This document shows positions 17,384-26,095 of a stretch of DNA of 64,000 nucleotides, piece after piece. The stretch's first letter is position 1. Every line of letters starts with the position of its first letter. Source of the DNA: an uncultured Oscillibacter sp. (lineage in GTDB: Bacteria > Bacillota > Clostridia > Oscillospirales > Oscillospiraceae); the NCBI RefSeq assembly GCF_910579365.1, contig NZ_CAJTUX010000001.1, forward strand, positions 4,505-68,504, written 5' to 3'. The position numbers and the translations under genes were made by a program. The notes beneath the pieces are model-generated. The model had not been told where the DNA came from. It made no database searches and was given only the letters and a program-made list of their open reading frames with translations.

Positions 17384-18748
17384 ATGGCGGAGGAACTGAG
17401 AGCGCTTGCCCGCTTCACCTGCCGCCTCCGGCTGGAGGACCTGCCGGAACCGGCGCTGGACGCCGCCCGCCGCTGCGTGCTGGATAACCTGGGCGCGGCG
17501 CTGGGGGCGGCGGAGTCCCCCGAAATCCGCTCCATCCTTCAAGCCTATGAGGACTGGGCCGGACTGGGAAAAAACGGTCTCGAGGCCGCCGCCTGGGGAC
17601 AGGGCCGGCGGACCGGGCTGTTCAACGCACTGCTGTGCAACGGCCTCCTCTCCCACGAGCTGGAGCTGGACGACGTACACACCGGCTCCAAGTCCCACGT
17701 GGGCGCGGTGGTCATCCCTGCCGCCTGGACCCTTGCCGACGCTCTCGGCGCCGGCGGGCGGGTCTTTCTGGAGGCCGTCGCGGCGGGCTATGAGGTCATG
17801 GGCCGGGTGGGCCTGGGCATGGACGTGGCCAGCAACCGCAAGCGGGGCTGGCATACGACGGGGGTCATCGGTACCTTCGGCGCCGCCGCGGCCGCCGCGA
17901 GACTGCTGGGCCTGAACGAGGACCAGACCCTCAGCGCCTTCGGCATGGCGGGCACCCAGTCCAGCGGCCTGTGGGCCTTCCTGGCGGAGGGAGCCACCTG
18001 CAAGAAGCTCCACCCCGCCCGGGCGGTTCTCAACGGCGTGTCCGCCTGCCTGCTGGCCAAGGCCGGTATGACCGGTCCCGCCCACATTCTGGACGCCCAG
18101 GACGGGGGACTCTATCCCGCCGTCAGCGACCGCTTTGACCTCTCCCGGCTCACCGCCGGACTGGGACAAGACTATGAGATCACCAAGATCGACAAGAAGC
18201 CCTATCCCTGCTGCCGCACCACGCACCACGCCATTGACGCCGCCCTGCGCCTGCGGGAGGAGCACGGCCTCCGTCCGGAGCAGATTCGCTCCGTTCTGGT
18301 GGAGACCTATGAGGTGGGCGTCCTGCAATGCGGCTTTGCAAAATACCCGGAAAGCCCCGTGGAGGCGAAATTCAGCATTCCCTTCACCTGTGCCGCCGCC
18401 TTTGCCCGGGGGCAGGTAACCCGGGGCGAATTCTGCCGGGACCTGCTGGAGGACCCCCAGGTCCGCCGGGTGGCCCAGGCCACGAAAGTAGTCTCCAGCG
18501 AGGACTTCACCCGCCGCTATCCCCAGCGCTGGGGCAGCCGGATGACCGTGACGCTGGAGAACGGTGAAACGCTGTCCTGCCAGGTGGACGATATGTCCGG
18601 CAGCGTGGCTGTGCCGCTGTCCCCGGAGCGGGAACGGGACAAGTTCTTCGACCTGACCGTCCCGGCCCTGGGCCGGAGGCGGGCGGAGGCGCTGATGGAC
18701 GGCATCCTTCGGGTTGAAACCCTGGAGCGCCTCCCGGACCTGGCCTGA
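17384..18748 (+). CDS. MmgE/PrpD family protein (second copy)
   Basis: A 454-residue MmgE/PrpD protein beginning 3 bases after the LeuD-like stop, without a strong ribosome site, so coupled translation is likely. Its pocket differs from the first copy: ELDDVHTGSKSHVGA replaces the DDT...HPS pattern, while KKLHPARA and KPYPCCRTTHHA keep Lys and His. The changed Thr and HP positions suggest a different substrate or an isomerase/epimerase-like role. Last gene of the plus-strand dehydratase operon. Confidence 0.85.
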   Translation: MAEELRALARFTCRLRLEDLPEPALDAARRCVLDNLGAALGAAESPEIRSILQAYEDWAGLGKNGLEAAAWGQGRRTGLFNALLCNGLLSHELELDDVHTGSKSHVGAVVIPAAWTLADALGAGGRVFLEAVAAGYEVMGRVGLGMDVASNRKRGWHTTGVIGTFGAAAAAARLLGLNEDQTLSAFGMAGTQSSGLWAFLAEGATCKKLHPARAVLNGVSACLLAKAGMTGPAHILDAQDGGLYPAVSDRFDLSRLTAGLGQDYEITKIDKKPYPCCRTTHHAIDAALRLREEHGLRPEQIRSVLVETYEVGVLQCGFAKYPESPVEAKFSIPFTCAAAFARGQVTRGEFCRDLLEDPQVRRVAQATKVVSSEDFTRRYPQRWGSRMTVTLENGETLSCQVDDMSGSVAVPLSPERERDKFFDLTVPALGRRRAEALMDGILRVETLERLPDLA

Positions 18749-18803
18749 CGGCGGAGAATTCTCCCCTTCCTAAATAACACACCCACTCTCTCTGAAAAGA
18801 AAA

Positions 18804-18846
18804 GAAGCCGCGAAAGGAATCCGCCTCGGGTTCCTTTCGCGGCTTC
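18804..18846 (-). terminator. Strong terminator of the third LysR gene
   Basis: A perfect 16-bp inverted repeat (18804-18819 with 18831-18846) with an 11-base loop. On the minus strand it is followed by TTTTCTTTTC, so it terminates the LysR gene ending at 18884. It may also slow convergent transcription from the PrpD operon. Confidence 0.85.
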
Positions 18847-18883
18847 CTGCGGAAAAATCCCTCTGCCCATTCTCCGCGCCTTC

Positions 18884-19759
18884 TCAATCCAGAGGATGCT
18901 CTCCCTTCTCCGCCTCCACCAAAAAATCCAAAAAGGCGGCGGCCAGCCTGCCCCTCTTGACAGAGGAGCGGCACAGCGCCCAGGTCTGGCGAATATAGGG
19001 ACTGCCGTCCTTCCACAAAAGCGGCTGGCGGAAGAGGTCCGGCGCGCTTTTCAAAAGCAGGGTGGGAACCAGCATCCACCCCAGGTCCTGCTGCACCATC
19101 CGCAGGCCGGTCTCCATGTTGTCCACCTCCATCAGCACCAGAGGCGGAACGGAAAAGTGCTCCTGCCACCAGCGGATGTTGCTGGCGTGGGTGTCCGACG
19201 GGGGAACCAGAATCTGGGGGCGGCGGGGCAGGTCCGCAAAGGGGATGGGCGTTCTGGCGGCCAGGCACACCGGCTCCTCCCGCAGAAGGTGCCGCTCCTC
19301 GCTCCACTGCGGACTTCCCCGGACGATGGCGATGTCCACCTCCCCCTCCACCAGGGAGCGGTATGCCTGGCTGCTGCGGCTGGTCTTGAGGTTGATGGTC
19401 ACAGCGGGATAGCGCCGGCCAAAGCTCCGCAGGAGCTGGGGCAGGTCCGCGTTGGCAAACGCGCTTCCAACGCCCAGCCGCAGCGTCCCGGACAAAACCG
19501 GCGCCATGTCGGACAGATCGTCCCGCAGAGCCCGGTAACGCAGGCGCATGTCCTGGGCATAGGCCGCCAGCCGCTCGCCTTGGGGCGTCAGCGTCACGCC
19601 GGAGGGAACCCGGTCAAACAGAGAGACGCCGAACTCCGCCTCAATCCGGCGCAGCCGGTAGGACAGCGAGGGCTGGGCCAGGAAGAGGACCTCCGCCGTT
19701 TTTGTGATGTTGCGCTTTTGGGCCAGGGTCACCAGAATCTCCCAATCGCTGTTGTTCAT
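18884..19759 (-). CDS. LysR-family transcriptional regulator (third)
   Basis: A 291-residue LysR regulator with HTH residues DWEILVTLAQKRNITKTAEV and QPSLSYRLRRIE, then an effector domain with TLRLGVGSAFANADLPQLL. I chose the ATG at 19759 because GGAGG lies 8 bases upstream; an in-frame ATG at 19774 would place that Shine-Dalgarno sequence inside the coding region. It diverges from the third PrpD gene and a permease. A perfect LysR box sits just upstream, so it probably autoregulates and controls the divergent pair. Confidence 0.92.
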   Translation of the reverse strand: MNNSDWEILVTLAQKRNITKTAEVLFLAQPSLSYRLRRIEAEFGVSLFDRVPSGVTLTPQGERLAAYAQDMRLRYRALRDDLSDMAPVLSGTLRLGVGSAFANADLPQLLRSFGRRYPAVTINLKTSRSSQAYRSLVEGEVDIAIVRGSPQWSEERHLLREEPVCLAARTPIPFADLPRRPQILVPPSDTHASNIRWWQEHFSVPPLVLMEVDNMETGLRMVQQDLGWMLVPTLLLKSAPDLFRQPLLWKDGSPYIRQTWALCRSSVKRGRLAAAFLDFLVEAEKGEHPLD

Positions 19760-19772
19760 ATAAAGACCCTCC

Positions 19773-19787
19773 ATAGAATAATTCTAT
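19773..19787. promoter_or_regulatory. Perfect palindromic LysR box (T-N11-A)
   Basis: ATAGAATAATTCTAT is a perfect 7-1-7 palindrome and satisfies ATAG-N7-CTAT, the classic T-N11-A LysR recognition pattern. It lies 14 bases upstream of the LysR start and about 23 bases upstream of the divergent -35 element. Confidence 0.75.
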
Positions 19788-19809
19788 TGTTTATCCGAAA
19801 ATAATGTAT

Positions 19810-19838
19810 TTTACTTCTATGACCGCTCCCATTATAAT
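19810..19838 (+). promoter_or_regulatory. Predicted promoter of prpD3-abrB
   Basis: TTTACT (19810-19815) with a 17-base spacer to a perfect TATAAT (19833-19838). The weak -35 next to the LysR box suits activator dependence. The gene starts at 19886 after AGAAAGGAG. Confidence 0.65.
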
Positions 19839-19885
19839 CAAGTCAGCGTGAAAAGACAAGGGCTGAAAACAGAAAGGAGAGACCC

Positions 19886-21226
19886 ATGAAGGAATACACC
19901 AAGGAACTGATGCGTTACGTACTGCAAGTACGCTTTGAGGACCTTCCGCCCCAGGCGGTCGAACTGGCGAAGCGCCATTTTCTGGACTGCGTGGGCGCGG
20001 CTCTGGCGGAGGCGGCGGAGCCCCGCAGCGGCATCGTCCGGCGCTATTTTCAGGGGATTGGGTCCCAGGGTAACTGCCGGGTAATCGGAACCGGGCAGCG
20101 TTTGACGGTGGAAAACGCCGCCTTTGCCAACGGCATTCTGGCCCACACCATCTGCTTTGACGATTCCGGCCCCTCCCACCCCTCCGTAACCGTGGTGCCG
20201 GGCCTGCTGGCCCTGGGAGAGGAGCGTCACATTTCCGGCAGGGAGATTCTGACGGCCCAGGTCATGGGCTATGAAGTGTTCCAGCGGCTGAACGCCGTCA
20301 CGGCGGAGGCCTGGGAAATGCGCAAGCGGGGCTGGCACCCCACAGGCTTTTTCGGCGCCGTGGCGGGCGCCGCACAGTCCGCCAAGCTTCTGGGGCTGGA
20401 CCTGGAGACCGCCCAAAGGGCCCTGGGCATCGCCGCCACCCTGGGCGGCGGGCTCAGCCAGAACATCGGGAACATGGGCATGGGCCTTCACGCCGGAAAC
20501 GCCAGCCGGAACGGCGTCACGGCGGCCTATCTCGCCAAGGAGGGCTTTACCGCCGATCCCCAGCCCCTGGAGGGGCGCTTCGGCCTGATGGACGCCCTGT
20601 GCGGCCCCGGCAGCTATGAGATCGGCCAACTGACGGAGGACCTGGGAAAAACGCCCCGGCTGCTGGACCCGGGCATCACCATCAAGCCCTATCCCAACTG
20701 CTGGGCTCACCACAAGGTGCTGCAGGCCGTGCTGGAGCTGCGGGAGCGGTACGGCATCCGGCCGGAAGAGGTGGAACGGGTCCTGGTGGACTTGCAGATG
20801 GATAAGCCCACCTACCGCTACCGCCTGCCCAAAACCGATCTGGAGGCCCGGTACAGCCTCAGCTACGGCATCGCCCTGGCGCTGCTGGACGGGGAGCTCA
20901 CGCTCCGGCAGTACGCAGAGGACCGGATCACCCGGGCGGACAGCGTGGAGATGATGGAGCGGATCGTGGACACCCCGGCCTCCGGCGCCGGGCAGCAGAC
21001 GGTGGTCCTCCTCCTGCGGGACGGGCGGCGCTATGAAAACAGCGTCCGCTTCTCAAAGGGGCATCCCCTTCACGATCCCCTTCGTCTGGAGGAGCTTCGG
21101 GAAAAATACCGCGCCTGCGCCGGACGGCTGCTGCCGCCGGAGCGGGTGGAGGCGTCTATGGAGGCCATTTTGTCCCTGGAGGAGGCGGAGGACCTCAGCC
21201 GGATTGTGGACCTTCTGGTGCCGTGA
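19886..21226 (+). CDS. MmgE/PrpD family protein (third copy)
   Basis: A 446-residue MmgE/PrpD protein. The pocket reads ICFDDSGPSHPSVT and IKPYPNCWAHHKVL, so the acidic pair, HPS and the late His are kept, but the Lys found in the KxxH block of the other copies is replaced (NMGMGLHAGNASR). Loss of this residue predicts a different reaction from copies 1 and 2. It sits alone with an AbrB-type permease under its own LysR, which suggests a dedicated uptake-plus-conversion module. Confidence 0.85.
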   Translation: MKEYTKELMRYVLQVRFEDLPPQAVELAKRHFLDCVGAALAEAAEPRSGIVRRYFQGIGSQGNCRVIGTGQRLTVENAAFANGILAHTICFDDSGPSHPSVTVVPGLLALGEERHISGREILTAQVMGYEVFQRLNAVTAEAWEMRKRGWHPTGFFGAVAGAAQSAKLLGLDLETAQRALGIAATLGGGLSQNIGNMGMGLHAGNASRNGVTAAYLAKEGFTADPQPLEGRFGLMDALCGPGSYEIGQLTEDLGKTPRLLDPGITIKPYPNCWAHHKVLQAVLELRERYGIRPEEVERVLVDLQMDKPTYRYRLPKTDLEARYSLSYGIALALLDGELTLRQYAEDRITRADSVEMMERIVDTPASGAGQQTVVLLLRDGRRYENSVRFSKGHPLHDPLRLEELREKYRACAGRLLPPERVEASMEAILSLEEAEDLSRIVDLLVP

Positions 21227-21239
21227 GGAGGGGAATCCA

Positions 21240-22292
21240 TTGCTGACACGGCTGTTGATTACCCTTTTGATTGGCGCGGCGGGCGCCTGGGCGCTGTACA
21301 AGCTGCGGGTGCCCGCCGGGGCCATGGCGGGGGCGATTCTTCTGGTGGGAATCTTTCAGATCGCCACGGGATACGGCTATTTTCCCCGATTTGTGAAAAC
21401 CTGCGTCCAAGCGGTGGCCGGCGGCTTTGTCGGACAGCGCATCAGCCGGAGCGACCTGAAGGAGCTGCGGAGCATTGGAAAGCCCTCCCTTCAGCTTTTC
21501 GGCGGCATCGTGTTTCTCACCTTCTGCACGGGACTATTGATTCACCACACCGCGCCGGTGGACACAGCCACGGCGCTGCTGTCCTCCATGCCCGGCGGCA
21601 TGACGGACGTGGCTTTGATCTCGGCGGACGTAGGGGCGGACCCGGCCCAGTCCACGGCCTTGCAGCTGGTGCGCTATCTCATCGCCATTTTGATTCTCCC
21701 CCAGCTGGACGCCAGGATCTGCGCCCGCTTCGCCCCGGAAAAGCAGAGCCGGGACGCGGGAGATCTTCCCGGCGGCGGCCGGAAACTTCGGGACGGAAAA
21801 CACATGGCCATTACGCTGGCCATCGTCGCCCTTGCCGGCGCGCTGGGAAAGCTCAGCGGCTTTCCGGCGGGAGCGATGGTTCTGCCCATGTTCGCCGTGG
21901 CCGCCTACAACATCCGCAGCGGAGAGGCCTATCTCCCCAAGGGGATGAAGCTGGCCGCCCAGTGCCTGGCCGGGGTCAACATCGGCGTGACCATCACCCT
22001 GGCGGACATTCTGCACTTCCGGGAGCTGGCGCTGCCGGCGGTGATGGTGGCGGTCAACTGCGTGGCGGTCAACTACGTTTTGGGGTTTCTGCTTTATAAG
22101 ACCAATGATCTGGACCTGCCCACCAGCCTCTTCGCCTCGGTGCCGGCGGGGATGTCGGACATGGCCCTGGTCTCCCTGGAGCAGGGCGGCGAAGCGCCCA
22201 AGGTGGCCGTGTTGCAGCTGGTGCGCTATCTGTGCGCCATGGCCTTCATGCCCGCCATGATCAAGCTCTTCGCCGGGTGGTATCCCCTCTGA
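21240..22292 (+). CDS. AbrB-family membrane protein (putative carboxylate permease or exporter)
   Basis: A 350-residue membrane protein with a duplicated hydrophobic domain. The two halves carry matching motifs: RVPAGAMAGAILLVGIFQ and SSMPGGMTDVALIS in the first, SGFPAGAMVLPMFAVAAYN and ASVPAGMSDMALVS in the second. This is the AbrB (Pfam 'ammonia monooxygenase-like') family, whose members are often linked to TTT-type genes. The start is TTG at 21240, because GAGGAGG lies 8 bases upstream and no ATG fits. It probably moves the substrate or product of the adjacent PrpD enzyme. Confidence 0.8.
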   Translation: MLTRLLITLLIGAAGAWALYKLRVPAGAMAGAILLVGIFQIATGYGYFPRFVKTCVQAVAGGFVGQRISRSDLKELRSIGKPSLQLFGGIVFLTFCTGLLIHHTAPVDTATALLSSMPGGMTDVALISADVGADPAQSTALQLVRYLIAILILPQLDARICARFAPEKQSRDAGDLPGGGRKLRDGKHMAITLAIVALAGALGKLSGFPAGAMVLPMFAVAAYNIRSGEAYLPKGMKLAAQCLAGVNIGVTITLADILHFRELALPAVMVAVNCVAVNYVLGFLLYKTNDLDLPTSLFASVPAGMSDMALVSLEQGGEAPKVAVLQLVRYLCAMAFMPAMIKLFAGWYPL

Positions 22293-22331
22293 CATTTTCT
22301 TCCGCAAGCCGGTTCCGCCGATTTACAGACA

Positions 22332-22360
22332 TTGACATTTCGTCAAAATGGTGATATGGT
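22332..22360 (+). promoter_or_regulatory. Predicted nifJ promoter
   Basis: A consensus TTGACA (22332-22337) is 17 bases from TATGGT (22355-22360). The -35 is part of an inverted repeat TTGAC-N5-GTCAA (22332-22346). Confidence 0.7.
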
Positions 22361-22381
22361 TCCTATAGAGACGCAGGCATT

Positions 22382-22398
22382 TTGTCTATATCAGACAA
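22382..22398. promoter_or_regulatory. Inverted repeat TTGTCT-N5-AGACAA in the nifJ leader
   Basis: A perfect 6-bp inverted repeat with a 5-base spacer, the same spacer as the palindrome over the nifJ -35. It lies downstream of the predicted start site and upstream of AGGAG. It could be a second operator for the same repressor. Confidence 0.45.
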
Positions 22399-22431
22399 TG
22401 CCTCCATATTACAAAAAAGGAGTCCGGCAAA

Positions 22432-25400
22432 ATGAGTGGAACGAATTTCATCGTAGCGGACGGCAACGAAGCCGCGGCGTACGTGGCCTACGCATTTTCC
22501 GAAGTGGCGGCCATCTATCCCATCACGCCCTCCTCCCCCATGGCGGAAAAAACGGACGAGTGGTCCGCCAACGGGCGGAAGAACCTCTTTACCCAGCCCG
22601 TCAATCTGGTGGAGATGCAGTCGGAGGCCGGGGCCATCGGCGCGGTTCACGGCGCGCTGGAAGCCGGCTCCCTGGCCACCACCTTCACCTCCTCCCAGGG
22701 GCTGATGCTGATGATCCCGGTGATGCACCGCATCAGCGGCACCCGGCAGCCGGCGGTGCTTCACGTGGCCTCCCGCACCGTGGGCACCCACGCCATGTCC
22801 ATCTTCGGCGACCACAGCGACGTGATGAACTGCCGCCAGACCGGCTTTGCCATGCTGTCCACCGGCAGCGTGCAGGAGGTCATGGACCTGGCCGGCGTGG
22901 CCCATCTGGCGGCCATCAAAACCCGTATCCCCTTCCTGCACTTCTTCGACGGGTTCCGCACCTCCCACGAGATTCAGAAAATCCGGACCATCCCCTATGA
23001 GGAGTTCGGCAAGCTCCTGGACTGGGCCGCCGTCCGCCGGTTCCGGGAATCCGCCCTGAATCCCTACCATCCCTCCCTGCGGAACACCGTTCAGAATCCG
23101 GATGTCTACTTCCAGTTCCGAGAGGCCAACAACCGCTTCTATGACGCGCTGCCGGACGTCGTGGAGGACTACATGCGTCAGATCAACGCCGTCACCGGCC
23201 AGGATTACCACCTTTTCAACTACTACGGCGCTCCCGACGCGGAACGAGCCGTCGTCGCCATGGGCTCCGTCAGCGGAACCGCCCGGGAGACGGTGGCCCA
23301 CCTCAACGCGGCGGGCGAGAAGGTGGGCTTCCTTCAGGTGCATCTCTTCAACCCCTTCTCGGCGGAGCACTTCCTGTCCGCCCTGCCCAAGACGGTGAAA
23401 AAGCTGGCCGTACTGGACCGCTGCAAGGAGATGGGCGCCGTGGGCGACCCGCTGTACCTGACTGTCTGCGGCGCTTACGCCAACCGTCCCGACGCGCCTT
23501 ACATCTGCGGCGGGCGCTATGGTCTCTCCTCCAAGGACACCACCCCCGCCCAGATCAAAGCGGTCTTCGACCACCTGCGCTCCGACCGGCCCTTCACAGG
23601 CTTCACCGTCGGCATCGAGGACGACGTCACCCACCGCTCCCTGCCGGTGGGTCCCCCCCTGCCCCTGGTTCACAAGAAGATGGTCAGCTGCAAATTCTGG
23701 GGCCTTGGCAGCGACGGCACCGTGGGCGCCAACAAGAACTCCATCAAGATCATCGGCAGCAACACGGAGCTGTATACCCAGGCCTATTTCGAGTACGACA
23801 CCAAGAAGTCCTTTGGCATCACCCGAAGCCATCTGCGCTTTGGGGAGGAGCCCATCCTCTCGTCCTACCTGGTAAAGGAGGCGGACTTCGTCGCCTGCCA
23901 CAACCAGTCCTTCCTGGATAAATACGACATCATCTCCGAGCTGAAGCCCGGCGGAACCTTCCTTCTGAACTGCCGCTGGACGCCCCAGGAGCTGGAGCGG
24001 GAGCTTCCCCCGGCGGTCAAACGGGGACTGGCGGAGAAAAACGCCCGGCTGTACATCATCGACGCCAACGCCATCGCCCACCGCCTGGGCCTGGGGGACC
24101 ATGCCAGCATGGTGCTGCAGGCCGCCTTCTTCCGTCTGGCGGACATCATCCCCATGGAGGAAGCCGCCGGCTATATGAAGAAGGCCGCCGAGAAGACCTT
24201 CGGCAAGAAGGGCGAGAAGGTCGTGCAGATGAATCTGGCCGCCATCGACCAGGGTGCGGAGCATGTGACAGAGGTCTCCATCCCGGAGAGCTGGAAGACC
24301 TGCGCCGATCTCCCCAAACCGGCGGAGGAGGAGGTCCCCGATTTCATCCGCCGCATCCTGCGCCCCTGCAACGCCCAGCAGGGCGACCGTCTCCCCGTCT
24401 CCGCCTTCGCCGGATACGAGGACGGCACCATGCCCCTGGGCACCACCGCCTATGAAAAGCGTGGCATCGCCACCCAGATTCCCGTATGGGACAGCACGGC
24501 CTGCATCCAGTGCAACCGCTGTTCCTTTGTCTGTCCCCACGCCGTCCTCCGGCCCTATCTTCTGGATGAGGCCGAGGCCGCCGGCGCGCCGGGGGACTTC
24601 GTCTCCGTCCCCGCCAAGGGGGCCAAGGGGCTCTCCTTCTCCCTTCAGATCAGCGAGATGGACTGCACCGGCTGCGGCTGCTGCGCCGCCTCCTGCCCCA
24701 TGAGCGGGAAGGCGCTGCGGATGGAGCCCGTGACCCGGGAGCTCTCCGTCTCCCCCGCCTGGAAATACGGCCTCACCCTGACTGAGAAGAACGTATTCAA
24801 GGTCGAGACCGTGAAGGGAAGTCAGTTCCGCCAGCCCCTGTGCGAATTCTCCGGGGCCTGCGCCGGCTGCGGAGAGACGCCCTATGCCAAGCTGCTCACC
24901 CAGCTCTACGGCGATCGGATGTACTGGGCCAACGCCACCGGCTGCTCGCAGGCCTGGGGCGCGGCCATGCCCTCCATTCCCTACACCACCGGCAAGCAGG
25001 GCCGGGGCCCCGCCTGGAGCAACTCCCTCTTTGAAAACAACGCCGAGTTCTGCCTGGGCATGTATCTCTCCGTAAAGCAGCAGCGCGAGAAGACCCGGGC
25101 CTGGGTCCGGGAGCTCAAGGAGCTGGTCCCCGAACTGGAGGGCCCCATTACGGAGTGGCTGGACACCTACTCTGACGTCAACGCCTCCATGCCCGCGTCG
25201 GAGCGGCTGGACGCCGCGCTGGACGCCGCCTCCCTCACCGGCCGGGCGGATGAGCTGAAAATGCTGATTCTCCGCCACCGGGAGCACCTGGCCAAGCAGC
25301 CCGTCTGGATGTACGGCGGGGACGGCTGGGCCTACGACATCGGCTTTGGCGGGCTGGACCATGTAATCGCCATGGGCGAGGACATCAACATCTTCGTGGT

Positions 25401-25938
25401 GGACACGGAAGTCTATTCCAACACCGGCGGGCAGAGCAGCAAGGCCACGCCGCTGGGGGCCGTGGCCCAGTTCCAGGCCTCCGGCAAGAAGAGTGGAAAG
25501 AAGGACCTGGGCAAGATGATGATGGCCTACGGGAACTGCTACGTGGCCAGCGTGGCCATGGGCGCGGACCCCAACCAGCTGCTCAAGGCCATCACGGAGG
25601 CGGAGGCCTATCCCGGCCCCTCTCTGGTCATCGCCTACGCTCCCTGCATCAACCACGGCATCAAGGCGGGCATGGACCAGGCCCAGGCCGAGATGAAGCG
25701 GGCGGTGGACTCCGGCTACTGGCCGTTGTATCGCTACAATCCCGCCAAGAAAGACCATCCCTTCACCCTGGACTCCAAGGAGCCCACTTTGAATTTCCAG
25801 GAATTCCTGGAGGGAGAGGTGCGCTACGCCTCCCTCCACAGAACCTTCCCCCGGAACGCGGAGGAGCTTTTCGCCCAGGCGGAGCGGGAGGCTGCGGAGC
25901 GCTACGCGTCCTACCGCAAAATGGCCGGGCAGGCATAA
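22432..25938 (+). CDS. nifJ: Pyruvate:ferredoxin (flavodoxin) oxidoreductase
   Basis: A single-chain PFOR of 1168 residues. It oxidises pyruvate with CoA to acetyl-CoA and CO2, reducing ferredoxin. Domains in order: TPP/pyrimidine-binding N terminus (YPITPSSPMAE), domain II, the gamma domain (WGLGSDGTVGANKNSIKIIG), an 8Fe ferredoxin domain (CIQCNRCSFVCP from Cys691 and CTGCGCCAASCP from Cys745), and the C-terminal TPP domain with CAGCGETPYAKL, GDGWAYDIGFGGLDHV and NTGGQSS. All cluster cysteines are present. It stands alone between a consensus promoter and a strong terminator. It would consume pyruvate formed from citrate breakdown by the neighbouring genes. Confidence 0.98.
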   Translation: MSGTNFIVADGNEAAAYVAYAFSEVAAIYPITPSSPMAEKTDEWSANGRKNLFTQPVNLVEMQSEAGAIGAVHGALEAGSLATTFTSSQGLMLMIPVMHRISGTRQPAVLHVASRTVGTHAMSIFGDHSDVMNCRQTGFAMLSTGSVQEVMDLAGVAHLAAIKTRIPFLHFFDGFRTSHEIQKIRTIPYEEFGKLLDWAAVRRFRESALNPYHPSLRNTVQNPDVYFQFREANNRFYDALPDVVEDYMRQINAVTGQDYHLFNYYGAPDAERAVVAMGSVSGTARETVAHLNAAGEKVGFLQVHLFNPFSAEHFLSALPKTVKKLAVLDRCKEMGAVGDPLYLTVCGAYANRPDAPYICGGRYGLSSKDTTPAQIKAVFDHLRSDRPFTGFTVGIEDDVTHRSLPVGPPLPLVHKKMVSCKFWGLGSDGTVGANKNSIKIIGSNTELYTQAYFEYDTKKSFGITRSHLRFGEEPILSSYLVKEADFVACHNQSFLDKYDIISELKPGGTFLLNCRWTPQELERELPPAVKRGLAEKNARLYIIDANAIAHRLGLGDHASMVLQAAFFRLADIIPMEEAAGYMKKAAEKTFGKKGEKVVQMNLAAIDQGAEHVTEVSIPESWKTCADLPKPAEEEVPDFIRRILRPCNAQQGDRLPVSAFAGYEDGTMPLGTTAYEKRGIATQIPVWDSTACIQCNRCSFVCPHAVLRPYLLDEAEAAGAPGDFVSVPAKGAKGLSFSLQISEMDCTGCGCCAASCPMSGKALRMEPVTRELSVSPAWKYGLTLTEKNVFKVETVKGSQFRQPLCEFSGACAGCGETPYAKLLTQLYGDRMYWANATGCSQAWGAAMPSIPYTTGKQGRGPAWSNSLFENNAEFCLGMYLSVKQQREKTRAWVRELKELVPELEGPITEWLDTYSDVNASMPASERLDAALDAASLTGRADELKMLILRHREHLAKQPVWMYGGDGWAYDIGFGGLDHVIAMGEDINIFVVDTEVYSNTGGQSSKATPLGAVAQFQASGKKSGKKDLGKMMMAYGNCYVASVAMGADPNQLLKAITEAEAYPGPSLVIAYAPCINHGIKAGMDQAQAEMKRAVDSGYWPLYRYNPAKKDHPFTLDSKEPTLNFQEFLEGEVRYASLHRTFPRNAEELFAQAEREAAERYASYRKMAGQA

Positions 25939-26000
25939 GCGTCTCTCCTTCCGCCTGGCCAGAGACCCGCGGGCAGGGACCGCCGGACACCTGTCTACAG

Positions 26001-26047
26001 CGCCGGCGGCGCATGGAATCGCATCCATGCGCCGCCGGCGTTTTTTT
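26001..26047 (+). terminator. Terminator of nifJ
   Basis: A perfect 17-bp GC-rich stem (26001-26017 with 26024-26040), 6-base loop, and seven T residues. Confidence 0.95.
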
Positions 26048-26095
26048 GATCGCGCACCCGCCTGACTCGCCGGGGAACGCTTCTTGAACTCTCCT

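Noticed and set aside
22363..26028. Minus-strand open frame of about 1220 codons
   Set aside because: It is the shadow of nifJ, whose full-length motifs and ribosome site are unambiguous.
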